From Xylaria sp. FL1777 (lineage: Eukaryota; Ascomycota; Sordariomycetes; Xylariales; Xylariaceae): a stretch of DNA of 64,000 nt. The stretch spans positions 31,357 to 95,356 of the forward strand of contig MU400668.1 of the NCBI GenBank assembly GCA_022578965.1, given 5' to 3'. Made by a program: the position numbers and the translations under genes. The first letter of the stretch is position 1. Each line of letters begins with the position of its first letter. The notes below the pieces were generated by a model. It ran no database searches and was not told the DNA's origin. It saw nothing but the letters and a program-made list of their open reading frames with translations. Positions 1-10,445 of the stretch are shown here, one piece after another.

Positions 1-73
1 GTAGCTTCGCGTGGAGTGGGATGCAATTTCTTAATTATTACCTGCGACTTTCTACCCGGCACGTTATTATACT

Positions 74-2695
74 ATGTCTCCAATTGGATCATTACTTTGG
101 CGGAATTTACGTATTTATCAGGTATACGGGGCTAATACCGATGTGGGGAAAACCATCTTTACCTCTATCCTTTGTAATGCCTCTAGCAAGATATGGAAGC
201 ATGAGGCAATAGCCTACTTGAAGCCCGTCTCAACAGGGCCAGGGGATGAAGCAGACGATGAGTGTTTGTCTATCTGTATCACGGCGTCCATCTTTTAAGT
301 TCTATTCTAACGTCTAGCAGGAATATTCTAATTACCGTACCCCAGAGCAACACCATGACGTGCTAACGTAATCTAAAATCAGCAGTCATATCAGACAATT
401 TGCCAAAGGCGTTGCTCATCGAACCTTGTACCAATACAGTCAGGCTGTAAGCCCGCACATTGCTGCTAAAGGAAATGTGCTGAGCTTTAACCTAGGCTAC
501 AGAATGCAGCTAACATTTCAGACAGGCTGTCTCCAACGAGCGTATTCTAGAGTCGGTTTGTAAATTCGCCGCTCAGAGGGCCTTTGCCGGGCCTGGCTGG
601 CTTTTCATAGAAACAGCTGGTGGAATTCATTCTCCAAGTCCATCTGGTACTACGCAGGCGGACATGTACGCTGCCCTTCGGTGTCCGGTCTTATTAGTTG
701 GAGACTGGAAGCTAGGCGGAATATCATCTACGATCTCCGCCTTCGAATCCCTCAAGATCAGAGGGTACGATGTTGAAAGTATTGCAGTATTTGAGGACGC
801 CACTTATGGCAACTCTGATTATCTTAAAGACTACTTCAAGAAGCAGTATGGTCTTCCTGTCATAGCTTTGCCTATGCCGCCTACGCCAGATAATGCATCG
901 AGTAAGAATAAGGACGTGGAATCAATGCTCGACTATTATCAACAGGTCAGTCAGGCGGAGGCAGTGCGTGACACGCTCATTCATCTCAATAATCGGCACA
1001 TTTCTCGTATCAGGAACTTAGAGAACATGGCATCAGATGCGCACCGAAAGATCTGGTATCCCTTTACTCAACAAAGCTTGCTTCGGTCAAAAGACATTGT
1101 AGCAATCGACAGCGCCTGTGGAAACAATTTTCAGACTTTGATTCCGGACTCCTCAATAATACCCAGCGAAAATGCTCTTTTACAGTCGTCGTTCGACGGG
1201 TCCGCATCGTGGTGGACTCAAGGCCTAGGCCATGGAAACTCATCTTTAACACTGGCTGCTGCGTACTCTGCCGGCCGCTATGGACATGTCATGTTTGCTG
1301 GGATGATTCATGAACCGGCGCTTAAGCTAGCCACTTTAATCCTTGATATTCTTAAGAATCCGCGTCTAACCCGCGTGTTCTTCTCTGATAACGGGAGTAC
1401 GGGTATGGAAGTTGCAGTCAAGATGGCTCTGCGTGCGGCTCGTGCTCGGTACGGCTGGTCTACCAACGCAAAGATTGATATCCTAGGTCTGAAGGGTTCT
1501 TATCACGGCGACACTTTAGGGACGATGGACTGTGCCGAACCGAACACGTACAATGAGAAGGCGGAATGGTATGAAGGGAGGGGTGTCTGGCTGGATTACC
1601 CTCAGATCCGATGTGTTTCAGGAACATGGCACGTTCAGGTACCAGACGGAATAGGAACAGGCTACGATCAGCGCTTTTCCCATCTTTCCGACATCTTTAA
1701 TATCGAACAACGTATAGCTCGAGGAGATAATATGCCATATAAGACGTATGTCCTCTCTGTCATACGAAAACACTTGGAAGGAGGTCGCAACCTTGGTGCC
1801 TTAATACTCGAGCCAGTAGTATTAGGAGCAGGGGGTATGGTTTTAGTGTAGGTCAAAATCCAACTTGCTCCCAGTTATTACAATAGCGTACTAACTATGG
1901 AGTAGTGATCCCCTTTTCCAGCACACGTTAGTGCATGTCGTTCGACAACACGCATCACTATTTGGTCGAGACACATTACCAATTCATCCTGGCGATAACA
2001 GAACATGGAGGGGCCTGCCTGTTATCTTTGACGAGGTTTTCACAGGTATTTATCGCTTAGGTAGGGCTGCGGCTGCCACCTTTCTAGATTCGCACCCCGA
2101 TATATCAGTCCACGCCAAGTTATTGACAGGAGGGCTTGTTCCTCTTTGCGTCACCTTGGCTTCCGAATGCATATTCGACGCCTTCGCAAGCGAAGAAAAA
2201 TCAGATGCGCTACTTCATGGCCACAGCTACACTGCCCATGCTGTCGGCTGCCAGGTAGCGATTGAATCACTAAATCAACTGCAGTCAATGGAGGAAAATG
2301 GTGATTGGAACTGGGCCAAATCTAACGGCTGGATGCAAAAGGGTATGACTATTAACACCGATCTTTCCCAGTCGGATCCCCGGGTCTGGTCTATCTGGCC
2401 CTTGTCTTTAATACATTGGATATCTCTTCAAACCAACCAGGTAGCGGGTGTTTGGGCCATGGGGAGTGTGTTAGCTATTCACTTACATTCGGCCGATGAA
2501 AGTGGGTATAAGAGTACTGCTGCAGAAGGTCTACGAAAGAGACTCTTAGTTGGAACTAAGAATGCACTAGGAATATCATGGAATGTTCACTCAAGAGTAC
2601 TTGGTAATGTTCTGTATATAATGGGAAGTCAAAAGATAATGGAGTGCGAGGTGGGAGAGATATCGGATCTGCTACATGTAGCCCTCAAAGAATAA
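74..2695 (+). CDS. bioDA: Bifunctional dethiobiotin synthetase / DAPA aminotransferase
   Basis: Catalyses two consecutive steps of biotin synthesis: PLP-dependent transamination of KAPA to DAPA, and ATP-dependent closure to dethiobiotin. The N-terminal BioD half carries the P-loop GANTDVGKT (residues about 19-27). The BioA half begins near KIWYPFTQQ and has the motif DEVFTG and the PLP lysine region HAKLLTGG. Four exons fit the frame: 74-267, 386-476, 526-1847 and 1906-2695, giving about 798 residues, the usual length of the fungal fusion. Intron 3 (1848-1905) is supported because splicing restores VDPLFQ, a conserved BioA stretch. The donor of intron 1 is the least certain junction; the acceptor could be 382 or 385. 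The reading frame is otherwise intact, so I take it as functional. It converges on the P450 gene. The promoter is mostly outside the window. Confidence 0.88.
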
Positions 2696-3561
2696 CTAAA
2701 ACCACGGCATGGATCATGGATGTGATGCCAAGACTAGTTACGGTATTATTTATTGGGAAAATTATCTGTCAATTGATAGAGTCCTTAGATCTTACACATT
2801 ATAATATAATTTACAATCTTAAGACTTGTTAACCTTTTAGGACTTTTGGGATTGCTTTTGTCTTTAGTTTTCATAAGGGGTAAAGTCACTCTGAAATCTT
2901 GCTAGCTTTAAGATAACAATTAAGATATACTTAGCTCTTTATAATAAACTTAACTTACTTTATAACATTTATGTATTTATTTAATATCTTTTTATAAAAG
3001 GATTTATATTAACTAGCTATAATAAATTATTTTTGAACTAATTAATAAAAAGCACTTATTATAGTTAATTTTATAGTATGCTTAATAATTGCTATCATTA
3101 TATGATTTCTTTTATAAGATATAAGCAAAGCAGCAAACAAAAGTAAGCTTCATTATATTAGACTTAAGATTCATGAGTATAATACTTGGTTAATTAATTT
3201 ATTCTAATGTAAAGACCCCAGCTATGGTATGTACACTGGGGCCATAGTAATTGTAGATGCCTCATGGATGGAAACTAGGGAAACCTTAGGAGACTTCGAT
3301 TATGCAAACGAGCTCACTAAAGAGCCAAGAATAGGGCGGTGATCGCTTCGTGACTAAGTTCTCCCACTGAAGATACAAAAGGTCGAAACGATGAAAAGCT
3401 TAAGGGAATTTAGTAAAACAGCCGACTTTATTGATAAAGTTAAAGCGTACGAGAAGACAATGACCTAACATATGAAATCCTCAAGATTGGTGAGTGCTTG
3501 ACGAAGATAAGGATGGCAAACTTTTGCATCTTATAAGGTTCTCTAGTAACATTGAAATTAT
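2696..3561. other. Convergent intergenic region with AT-rich island
   Basis: Lies between the 3' ends of bioDA and the P450. About 2760-3180 is markedly AT-rich and resembles the RIP-type sequence at the right end of the window, so it may be a small degraded repeat. From about 3200 the composition returns to normal. I see no gene. Confidence 0.5.
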
Positions 3562-5319
3562 CTATTCTAGCGGTGAAGCATTCCTGAAACGGCAGATCAA
3601 GGGCTTACGCTCCCAAATGACGTAGACGTTTTGGTCAAGCCAGTTAGAACCAGCATCCGACTCTATGTCAAATTCGTACACTAGTTTTGCAAGCATCAAT
3701 CTCATTTCATGCCAAGCTAAGTTGATACCTAGGCAATTCCGTGTGCCAGTCGAAAACGGCTGATGTGCCTCGCGGTTATCGTCCTTGTATGTAGGGTCGC
3801 CTAACCAGCGCTCGGGTATAAATCTATCCGGGTCTCTACGAAGGAAAATACCGTTAGCCCAGGTGATAGTAATAATATAAATATAAGGCGGCAGAGTTTC
3901 AAAAGAGTATAAACCACTTGCTTAAAGTTTCTGGAAGAATGGTAAGTCGAAAACTGGTGCACTGATACCCTAGTGCCCGCTGGAACCCATTTGCCCAGAA
4001 TAGATTTACCACCCTCTGCCACTATACGAGGGAGACCTGACGGGACCGGGGGATAAACCCTCATAGCTTCTCGAATGCCTATACAAGTGATATTTAATTA
4101 GAGAATGAAGAGGAAAAGTATTCAAGATATTCTTACAGGCGTTCAAGTATTGTAATGGTGCAACGTTTTCCAGAGTTATTTCCTTGCTATCTCTGAATCG
4201 TGTTCGGACTTCATCTGTTAGGGTTTTCATCTTGTCCCGGTTTGACACAAGATAATAGGTTAAACCGGTTAATAGAGAAGCTATAGTGCGTTAGTGTGAC
4301 CATTGTAACTAATATTTAAAGAAAGGCTACGAAAATACCAGTAGTCTCCGTACCTGCGGCCATGAAAAGCTCCGCGTTGACATGCATCTCTTTAAGAGTA
4401 AGAGTTTCGGACTCGAGAATGAAATCCCAAAGATCCTGTTTTTCTGATCCTTTGTTTAAACGCTTATTAACACGCATTACAGTGTGATTAAAATGGTCGT
4501 GGCGCATTTTAGCAATAGCCTTAGGCTCAATAAGAGCAAATATCTTCTTAAGCAGAGGATAGAACTCGATCATCTGAACAAGGGGAAGGATCTTGTAAAG
4601 TTAATACCTATTTTCTGCTAGCTTGTACACTGGTTTAAACATACCCTTATAGAGTTAAACACCTTCGCAACCCAGTCCGAGTATTGACCCTGCTCCAGCA
4701 TGTGTAACGACTCTCCAAATGCGAAATCGGCCATGATGTCAAACGTTACAAAATTCATAAGCTCTGATATATCAAGCTCGGTGGCCTCGTGGCCTCTAGC
4801 AATCGCAAGGTCGACATACTTTTGAAGCAGCGGCTCCTGAGCCTTGAGCGCCTTCTCAGAAAAAGCGGGCAATAAAGCATGCCTTAATCTCGCGTGGTGA
4901 GCAATGTCGTTCTGGCAGACGATATTTGGCACGCCATTAGCCGATGGTGCGTGGAATCCAACTTCCTTTGCATTCTCCTTCTCTCCCTTCGGGACGAGGC
5001 ATATGTCCCTCCAGGCGCGCCCGTCAGTGTAGCTAAGATCGTCCGGCCCGAATCTCACTACTGAGCCGTACTGGCTGTGTAGCTTTGCCAGCCATCGAAC
5101 TTGATCTCCTTTTAGACAAGCAATCCAGTACGGAATTCGAGTGATAGCTGACAGCTTTGGACCAGGATACAGCCGGAGTGGATGCAGATAAAGAGAATAT
5201 ATCGGAGATGAGGCAGCAATAAGAACGAACAGGGTAATCAGCCACCTAAGAGCTGTGATGTCTAAAACGGAACTCTCTCGACCACGAACAGTGATGGAAT
5301 CAATCTGTAGAGTAGTCAT
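3562..5319 (-). CDS. Cytochrome P450 monooxygenase
   Basis: A microsomal class II P450 that would take electrons from P450 reductase and oxidise a hydrophobic substrate. An N-terminal hydrophobic anchor (about residues 25-45) is followed by the proline hinge LYPGPKL. Then come the I-helix AGTETT, the K-helix ExxR (EAMR), PERW, and the heme loop FSTGTRNCLG with the cysteine ligand near residue 443. Five exons join in frame: 5319-4645, 4591-4339, 4280-4137, 4078-3922 and 3835-3562, giving 500 residues, normal for the family. Intron 4 (3836-3921) only works as a GC-AG intron with donor GCAAGT. Without it the frame breaks before the PERW region. It resembles the broad group containing isotrichodermin C-15 hydroxylase, but the substrate cannot be told. 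No terpene or polyketide synthase lies nearby, so a biosynthetic cluster is not supported. Confidence 0.88.
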
Positions 5320-6205
5320 GGCGGCAATCCAGTTGCTTCCAAAACGGCAGAGTAGGCCACTTTAGACTTTGTTAATTTAGAAAAATGTTGTTATGCCTCC
5401 TTGTCATGTTCTGTTTTATACACAGTAGTTACAAGGTGGTCGACCATCCATGCTGTGCTTCAGTGGGCAGAAAGGAAATGCTGAGCTCTTGTGTGTTCGG
5501 TAGATCCCATGTACGCCATTCTATTAAAGGAACGCAAGAGACTTAATATGTACGCTGCATGCTGTACAACATACCGGCGATTACCACATATGTAGTGGGA
5601 GTTGGGTGGCTGAACATAGGAGTATGCAGCGGGGTGTACTACTGTATGCGGAGGTGATGATCGATGCCGCTACGCTGAAGAAATATGCAGCACCTGTTGG
5701 TGATTGCGCATATGCTGGACATGTTTTCCAAACTTCTCTTTGTCACACGCGCGATATATATACGGATCATGAGTGTACCATGGTTCAGACACACAGCGCC
5801 CCCACCTAAAGTAATATAAAAAATAACACCCTTTGCCATAACTGGACACCTAATCTGCATGCGCAGTACTGGTAGTATAAAGTTGATCATCAAGTCCTGC
5901 GTATATAGTACAGTAGGCATAGGGAGATGTATACCTAATTGCGCGATGTAAAGTAGAGGCTAGAGAAAACAGCAGGGTTTTTTAATTGTGACGACGGATA
6001 TGGGAATGGTATTTCGCTTGTAATTAGCTCAGCCAGCTTGTCTCTCTTTCTCCACAGTAGCCTTTAAATTGTGGCTTCAATCTACTATGCGTGGACGGTT
6101 GCTAATTTATACATCAACACTACCAGTTTTGTTGGATTCTCTTAGCGCATGGTGTAAACAATCAAAGAAACCACATTCAATATCACTTCGAATATAATTT
6201 AGGCC
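5320..6205. other. Intergenic region upstream of the P450
   Basis: Presumed promoter of the minus-strand P450 plus unassigned DNA. Short open frames near 5606-5920 on both strands show no codon pattern, domain or signal peptide I can support. The far end is the left copy of the 17-bp duplication that flanks the SINE. Confidence 0.4.
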
Positions 6206-6222
6206 TGTAAGTATCAGTCTTC

Positions 6223-6579
6223 GAGCTTAAATTCTTTTATTTGTTTGTCTCCCTACCCTAGCTGTCTATCCACTGAACCACATTTTAGGCCCTATAGGCC
6301 TTGCCCTGTAGCCCCCACCCTGTTTGTTAACACCCTGCAGGGCTTAACCTGAACATCACACCCTATGGGTTTTACCCCATAACTCAACACCTCTAAAGCC
6401 GCACCTCAACATCCACCAACAGACAGCCTATATAGGGTAGTTTAACTAGCAGGTGGCCCTCCCAGGGGGTGCCCACGCACATAAGTCGAAGAAGGGAGTT
6501 GAACCCAGGGCGCACCTGCTAAAATTTGTCGGATCACCGGTCGCCATCTAGACTAAAAGGGAGCTAGTGGTCCGTATGT
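6223..6579 (-). mobile_element. tRNA-derived SINE with 17-bp target-site duplication
   Basis: A 357-bp segment lies between two perfect copies of TGTAAGTATCAGTCTTC (6206-6222 and 6580-6596). Read on the minus strand, its first part carries RNA polymerase III promoter boxes at tRNA-like spacing: A box TAGTCTAGATGG (6544-6555) and B box GGTTCAACTCC (6495-6505). The body has no ORF. A long perfect target-site duplication, an internal pol III promoter and no coding capacity are the marks of a SINE mobilised by a LINE. The element also has an imperfect inverted repeat between about 6450 and 6523 (TAGCAGGTG against CACCTGCTA). The perfect duplication suggests a fairly recent insertion. The 3' tail on the minus strand (near 6223) is AT-rich rather than a plain poly-A. 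Confidence 0.72.
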
Positions 6580-6596
6580 TGTAAGTATCAGTCTTC

Positions 6597-7978
6597 ACCC
6601 GACACTCAATGAACAAACAGCATTTGCTTCTTACTGCTATCCCGAAAAGGGCATAGTTGACGTCTGGGGTCATGGGCTATTGTCTTGGTAAGCAATGATG
6701 AGACGGAGGCGTATTCTTGTGTACTTTAGCTTGTGTAACGTCGCTAGATCGAGTCTACTACCTATACGATCTGTTGACGGTAATCCCAGATGATCGACTT
6801 GCTGGTACTTGAGAGTACCGATGATATTACGTAGATATTCATAGCATGCGACTTCTATAGACTTTAGATCCGCACGAAATTCTTAACATCCGAGGCGAGT
6901 TTATCGACATAATACATATGAGGAGGGAAGAAGAACGATCTAATTACTACGCCATACATAACAACCTAGTCTCAGCCGGGGGTATATCTGTGCTTTATGC
7001 GTTTTTCTACCTCAACATACTGCGTATCTTTTTACTTTATGCGACAATATGTTGCACTTTTGTTCTCTTTTTTTTTTTTTTCCCTCAGTATTTGCCCCTT
7101 CCTCTTCCTCCGAGATGCGGCCAACTAAGTAACCATCGACGTACTGCTTGCAGGAACGCCATAGCGAGAAGGAGCAGTAGCTGCTGGGTGAATGGTCGCA
7201 AGTATAGATATCATTACCGCCGCTGTACGAGAGGTCTATAGTGGTCGTACGTGCTGAAGACTGATAGACTTGTGTACACACCAGACTCAAGCCCTGTGAC
7301 TCGAAGCCTTCCGAAACGCCACATGTACTCGTTTCTATAGAACATTATTGATGCAAGCTAGCTATTTTGTAAGCGCTAGTTCAAATCCTTATCAAAGTTC
7401 CCGTGTGGCCTGCTACTCCAACGACGACCGTCAGCTGATTTCTTTTTGAACTATGCCACGTCTTCTCGGACACATAGTTTTCCATCTACAAGACGTCCAG
7501 AGCTGACCGTGGGAAGAACATCAAGGAATTATCAAGGTGGTTTAAAATATAAAAAAGCTGGACATAAAAATATCAATAGTGTCGCTAAGAGTAGGATAGG
7601 TAGCAGGAGAAATGCAGGCCCAAAAGTTTCCCCGTGAAAGTACCCTCGGGAAGCTAAAGAACAGACACAACGCGCATCCGGGTGGAGGTGTGATGCGTGA
7701 TAAGTTATACACTAGAGCCGGTCCCAGAATTAACGGCTCAATCTATCCAGCGAATAGGCAGAAAGTAACTTCCAGAATATGACTAGTTACTCCAGGTGAA
7801 AATCACAATGTGGAATTAACAGCACGTATACCCACTCAATTGAAGACTCTCTTGGCTTTGACACGGCGAGCCTACCCCGGAAGAAGAGGTTTGTGGTACC
7901 AGTTAGGCTAGGTTAAGCCTAGCCTAATACACGTAAGGTTGGTCCTGGTGAATCCCGATGTTGATGTTGGCCCTAAAC
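6597..7978. other. Intergenic region between SINE and MITE
   Basis: Contains a T-run near 7070-7082 and short unconvincing open frames (6918-7290, 7446-7637). No domain, signal peptide or consistent coding signal is visible. Confidence 0.4.
7903..7927. repeat. Short perfect palindrome (hairpin)
   Basis: TTAGGCTAGG and CCTAGCCTAA form 10-bp perfect arms around a 5-base loop. It lies about 50 bases left of the MITE and is not part of the MITE's terminal repeats. Confidence 0.6.
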
Positions 7979-7980
7979 TA

Positions 7981-8227
7981 CCTACAGGTCTACAGGATGA
8001 TAATCCTGTAGCGTCGCGCTAAGACTTGTACCGGCAGGGGTTTTTGGTAGGAAAGTTTTCTATATCTACTTGTTGAACAAGGGCTACGAAGTGGCAAAAA
8101 GGCTTCGAGACTGATCAACAACTAATTTTCTACATGAATTATATGCCAGCCTTGTGATTAACGGTACTCTTTCTTTCTTAGCATCTAGCATGACGCTACA
8201 GGATTATCATCCTGTAGACCTGTTAGG
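7981..8227. mobile_element. MITE with long nested terminal inverted repeats and TA target sites
   Basis: The two ends are inverted copies about 45-50 bases long. The core (ACAGGTCTACAGG through CCTGTAGCGTC) matches perfectly over 33 bases, and the outermost bases CCTACAGG/CCTAACAGG differ by one indel. TA dinucleotides flank the element at 7979-7980 and 8228-8229, the target duplication of Tc1/mariner/pogo (Fot1-like) transposons. Each terminal repeat contains a palindrome of its own (CTACAGGAT...ATCCTGTAG). At 247 bp with no ORF it must be non-autonomous and depend on a transposase encoded elsewhere. Confidence 0.75.
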
Positions 8228-8229
8228 TA

Positions 8230-8859
8230 TAATTCCATAATTCCAGCAAGGGTAAATCTACTATCTCTATGCAATAGGGTTGCTGAGGCTATATAAGTAG
8301 TATGTAAGTTAGATAGAACTAGAGATTATTACTTCGCTACTGCTATTATTGCCTCGCAACTCTACATAGCTATATAATACATAGAACAAATATTTGTTTA
8401 AAAGTTAGTTAATATAAGTAGCTATGGAAGAATACCTGGTCCCCTTGTTGGAACTATTACCTATTTTGGGCAATTGAGTGGATGTGCAGCCAACGCCTAC
8501 TGCACTCTTTCTTCTATCTGTAGTCTCGTTAACAACACGTTTAACCTGCTATAGTAAGCAAAAAGCAGTAACTAAATAATGCAGTTAGGATTTTCGGCCA
8601 ATTATGCTCTGCAATGGAAGTGACACCGCCCTTTCTTATGCTCGATGGAATGCCAACGTGCGGCGCGAGTCCCTTGCGACATAATCTGTTCACAACCCTG
8701 TATATGTATTGTTGGGAACTGCTGAGCTGTTAGGAAGCAATCCTTTCACATAAAAAGGACTTGAGGTCGCACTCGAGTGGTTTATGAACGTCAACCAGGC
8801 TGTGAAACAAGGTGTGTTTATAGTCAACAAAAGATGATAGGAATAAAAAAATAGGATTT
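8230..8859. other. Intergenic region upstream of the OYE gene
   Basis: The 630 bases between the MITE and the reductase start. AT-rich near 8280-8420. Presumably holds the reductase promoter. No gene or specific site identified. Confidence 0.4.
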
Positions 8860-9990
8860 ATGTCTATGGCATCCAGCACGAGAGCTATTGACGTTATGGA
8901 GTCGTCTAGATTATTCTGCCCAGTCAGGGTTGGCAACATGACGCTGGCCCATCGAATCGGCATGAGCCCATTGACGCGCCTGCGCGCTTCGAATGATCAT
9001 GTTCCCCTCGATATGGTAGTGGAATACTACAGTCAACGAGCCAGTGTTCCTGGTACACTACTCATTAGCGAAGGCACCTTCATATCCGAAGCCGACGGGG
9101 GAGTCCCAAACGTGCCAGGGATCTATAATGAGCAGCAGATCCTAGCCTGGAAACGGGTCACGGACGCCGTTCATCGCAAAGGCAGTTACATCTTCTGTCA
9201 GCTATGGGCGCCCGGCCGCGCCTCTTGGTTTGAACCGGAGCGTATATATAGCTCGAGTGCCACGCCTCTGAAACCTGGTCAAGTACCTCCTCGAGAACTA
9301 ACGGTCAAGGAAATACAAGAAAAGATTGATAGCCACGCACGCGCGGCGAGCAATGCCATGGCTGCAGGGTTTGATGGCGTCGAGCTCCACGGAGCCAACG
9401 GGTATCTCATCGACCAGTTCACACAGGATTGCTGTAACAAGCGCGAGGACGGGTATGGCGGCAGTATCGCGAACCGATCTCGGTTCGCGGTCGAGTTGGC
9501 GACGGCAGTAAGCAATGCCATCGGGCCTCAACGAGTGGGCATCCGACTCAGCCCGTGGAGCACATACAACGGCATGAAGATGGCAGACCCCGTCCCGCAG
9601 TTCTCGGACCTCATCACCAAGATATCGACCCTCGACCTCGCCTACCTCCACCTAATCGAGGCGCGCATAGCGGGGATCGAGGACGCGCAGTGTGCGCCGG
9701 AGCCGTCGGAAACGCTCACGTTCGCGTATGACCTATGGAAGGGGCCGCTGCTCGTCGCTGGTGGCTTTACGGCAGAGAGTGCCCGGCGACTGGTCGATGT
9801 CGAGCACCCGGACAAGGATGTGGTCGTCACGTTCGGACGATGGTTTATCTCCACACCCGACTTACCCTTTCGAATTCGCGAGAACATTCCACCGGGCGAG
9901 TATCAACCTGGTACAGCATATGCGGCTCAGCAAGCTGCCGGATACATAGACTATCCTTACTGCGACGAGTTTGTAGGAAGACAGCAATGA
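8860..9990 (+). CDS. Old-yellow-enzyme type NADH:flavin oxidoreductase
   Basis: An FMN-dependent ene-reductase that reduces the C=C bond of alpha,beta-unsaturated carbonyls with NAD(P)H. The intronless 376-residue frame forms a single TIM barrel. SPLTR (residues 36-40) is the FMN threonine region. HGANGY (177-182) supplies the substrate-binding His177 and Asn180 and the proton donor Tyr182, as in yeast OYE. The phosphate-binding end VAGGFT and FGRWFISTPDLP close the barrel. The start at 8860 is the first ATG, but the homologous region begins only after the third methionine (residue 13), so translation could begin at 8896. No neighbouring pathway genes indicate a specific substrate. Confidence 0.9.
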   Translation: MSMASSTRAIDVMESSRLFCPVRVGNMTLAHRIGMSPLTRLRASNDHVPLDMVVEYYSQRASVPGTLLISEGTFISEADGGVPNVPGIYNEQQILAWKRVTDAVHRKGSYIFCQLWAPGRASWFEPERIYSSSATPLKPGQVPPRELTVKEIQEKIDSHARAASNAMAAGFDGVELHGANGYLIDQFTQDCCNKREDGYGGSIANRSRFAVELATAVSNAIGPQRVGIRLSPWSTYNGMKMADPVPQFSDLITKISTLDLAYLHLIEARIAGIEDAQCAPEPSETLTFAYDLWKGPLLVAGGFTAESARRLVDVEHPDKDVVVTFGRWFISTPDLPFRIRENIPPGEYQPGTAYAAQQAAGYIDYPYCDEFVGRQQ

Positions 9991-10445
9991 TAGTAGGAGA
10001 AGCAATAAGAAGAAGAGAGCATCATAGATTTCTCTTTTTTCCTTGTTTTCCTTTTCTCTTTCTTTTTTTGGAATGCGAGAAGCTACTTGTTTTGATTCTA
10101 GAATATTAAGTACTCTTAGCTACTTCTAAAGGCGTGAGATGTGACATGAGAGATGCAACATGCAACAGTGACTGTAGTAGAATATATGTAAAGCACACCA
10201 AGTAGATACATAGTTGTAACTGATCTAACATGATTTATCTTATCTTATCTTATCTACGGCCACCAGGTGCAGGTAGGTACAATAGTCTACCTAACCTACC
10301 TAATTATTACATATCATCATGCAACAACTTGGAGCACGACAGCCCAACCCCCCACCCCCCATCTTTTTCTTCCAGCGTTCTTCGATACATACCGCTCCTT
10401 TAATTATAATTATATTCATATTCATACCGCCTCCGAGCAGACACG
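9991..10445. other. Intergenic region with short simple repeats
   Basis: Between the OYE and DUF1776 genes, transcribed in the same direction. Contains a T/C-rich stretch (10030-10070), a TTATC repeat near 10232-10255, and TAGGTA/ACCTA words near 10264-10305. Serves as 3' UTR and promoter. Confidence 0.5.

Noticed and set aside
2696..5319. Secondary metabolite cluster around the P450
   Set aside because: No synthase, transporter or regulator adjoins it. The neighbours are biotin synthesis and transposon-containing DNA.
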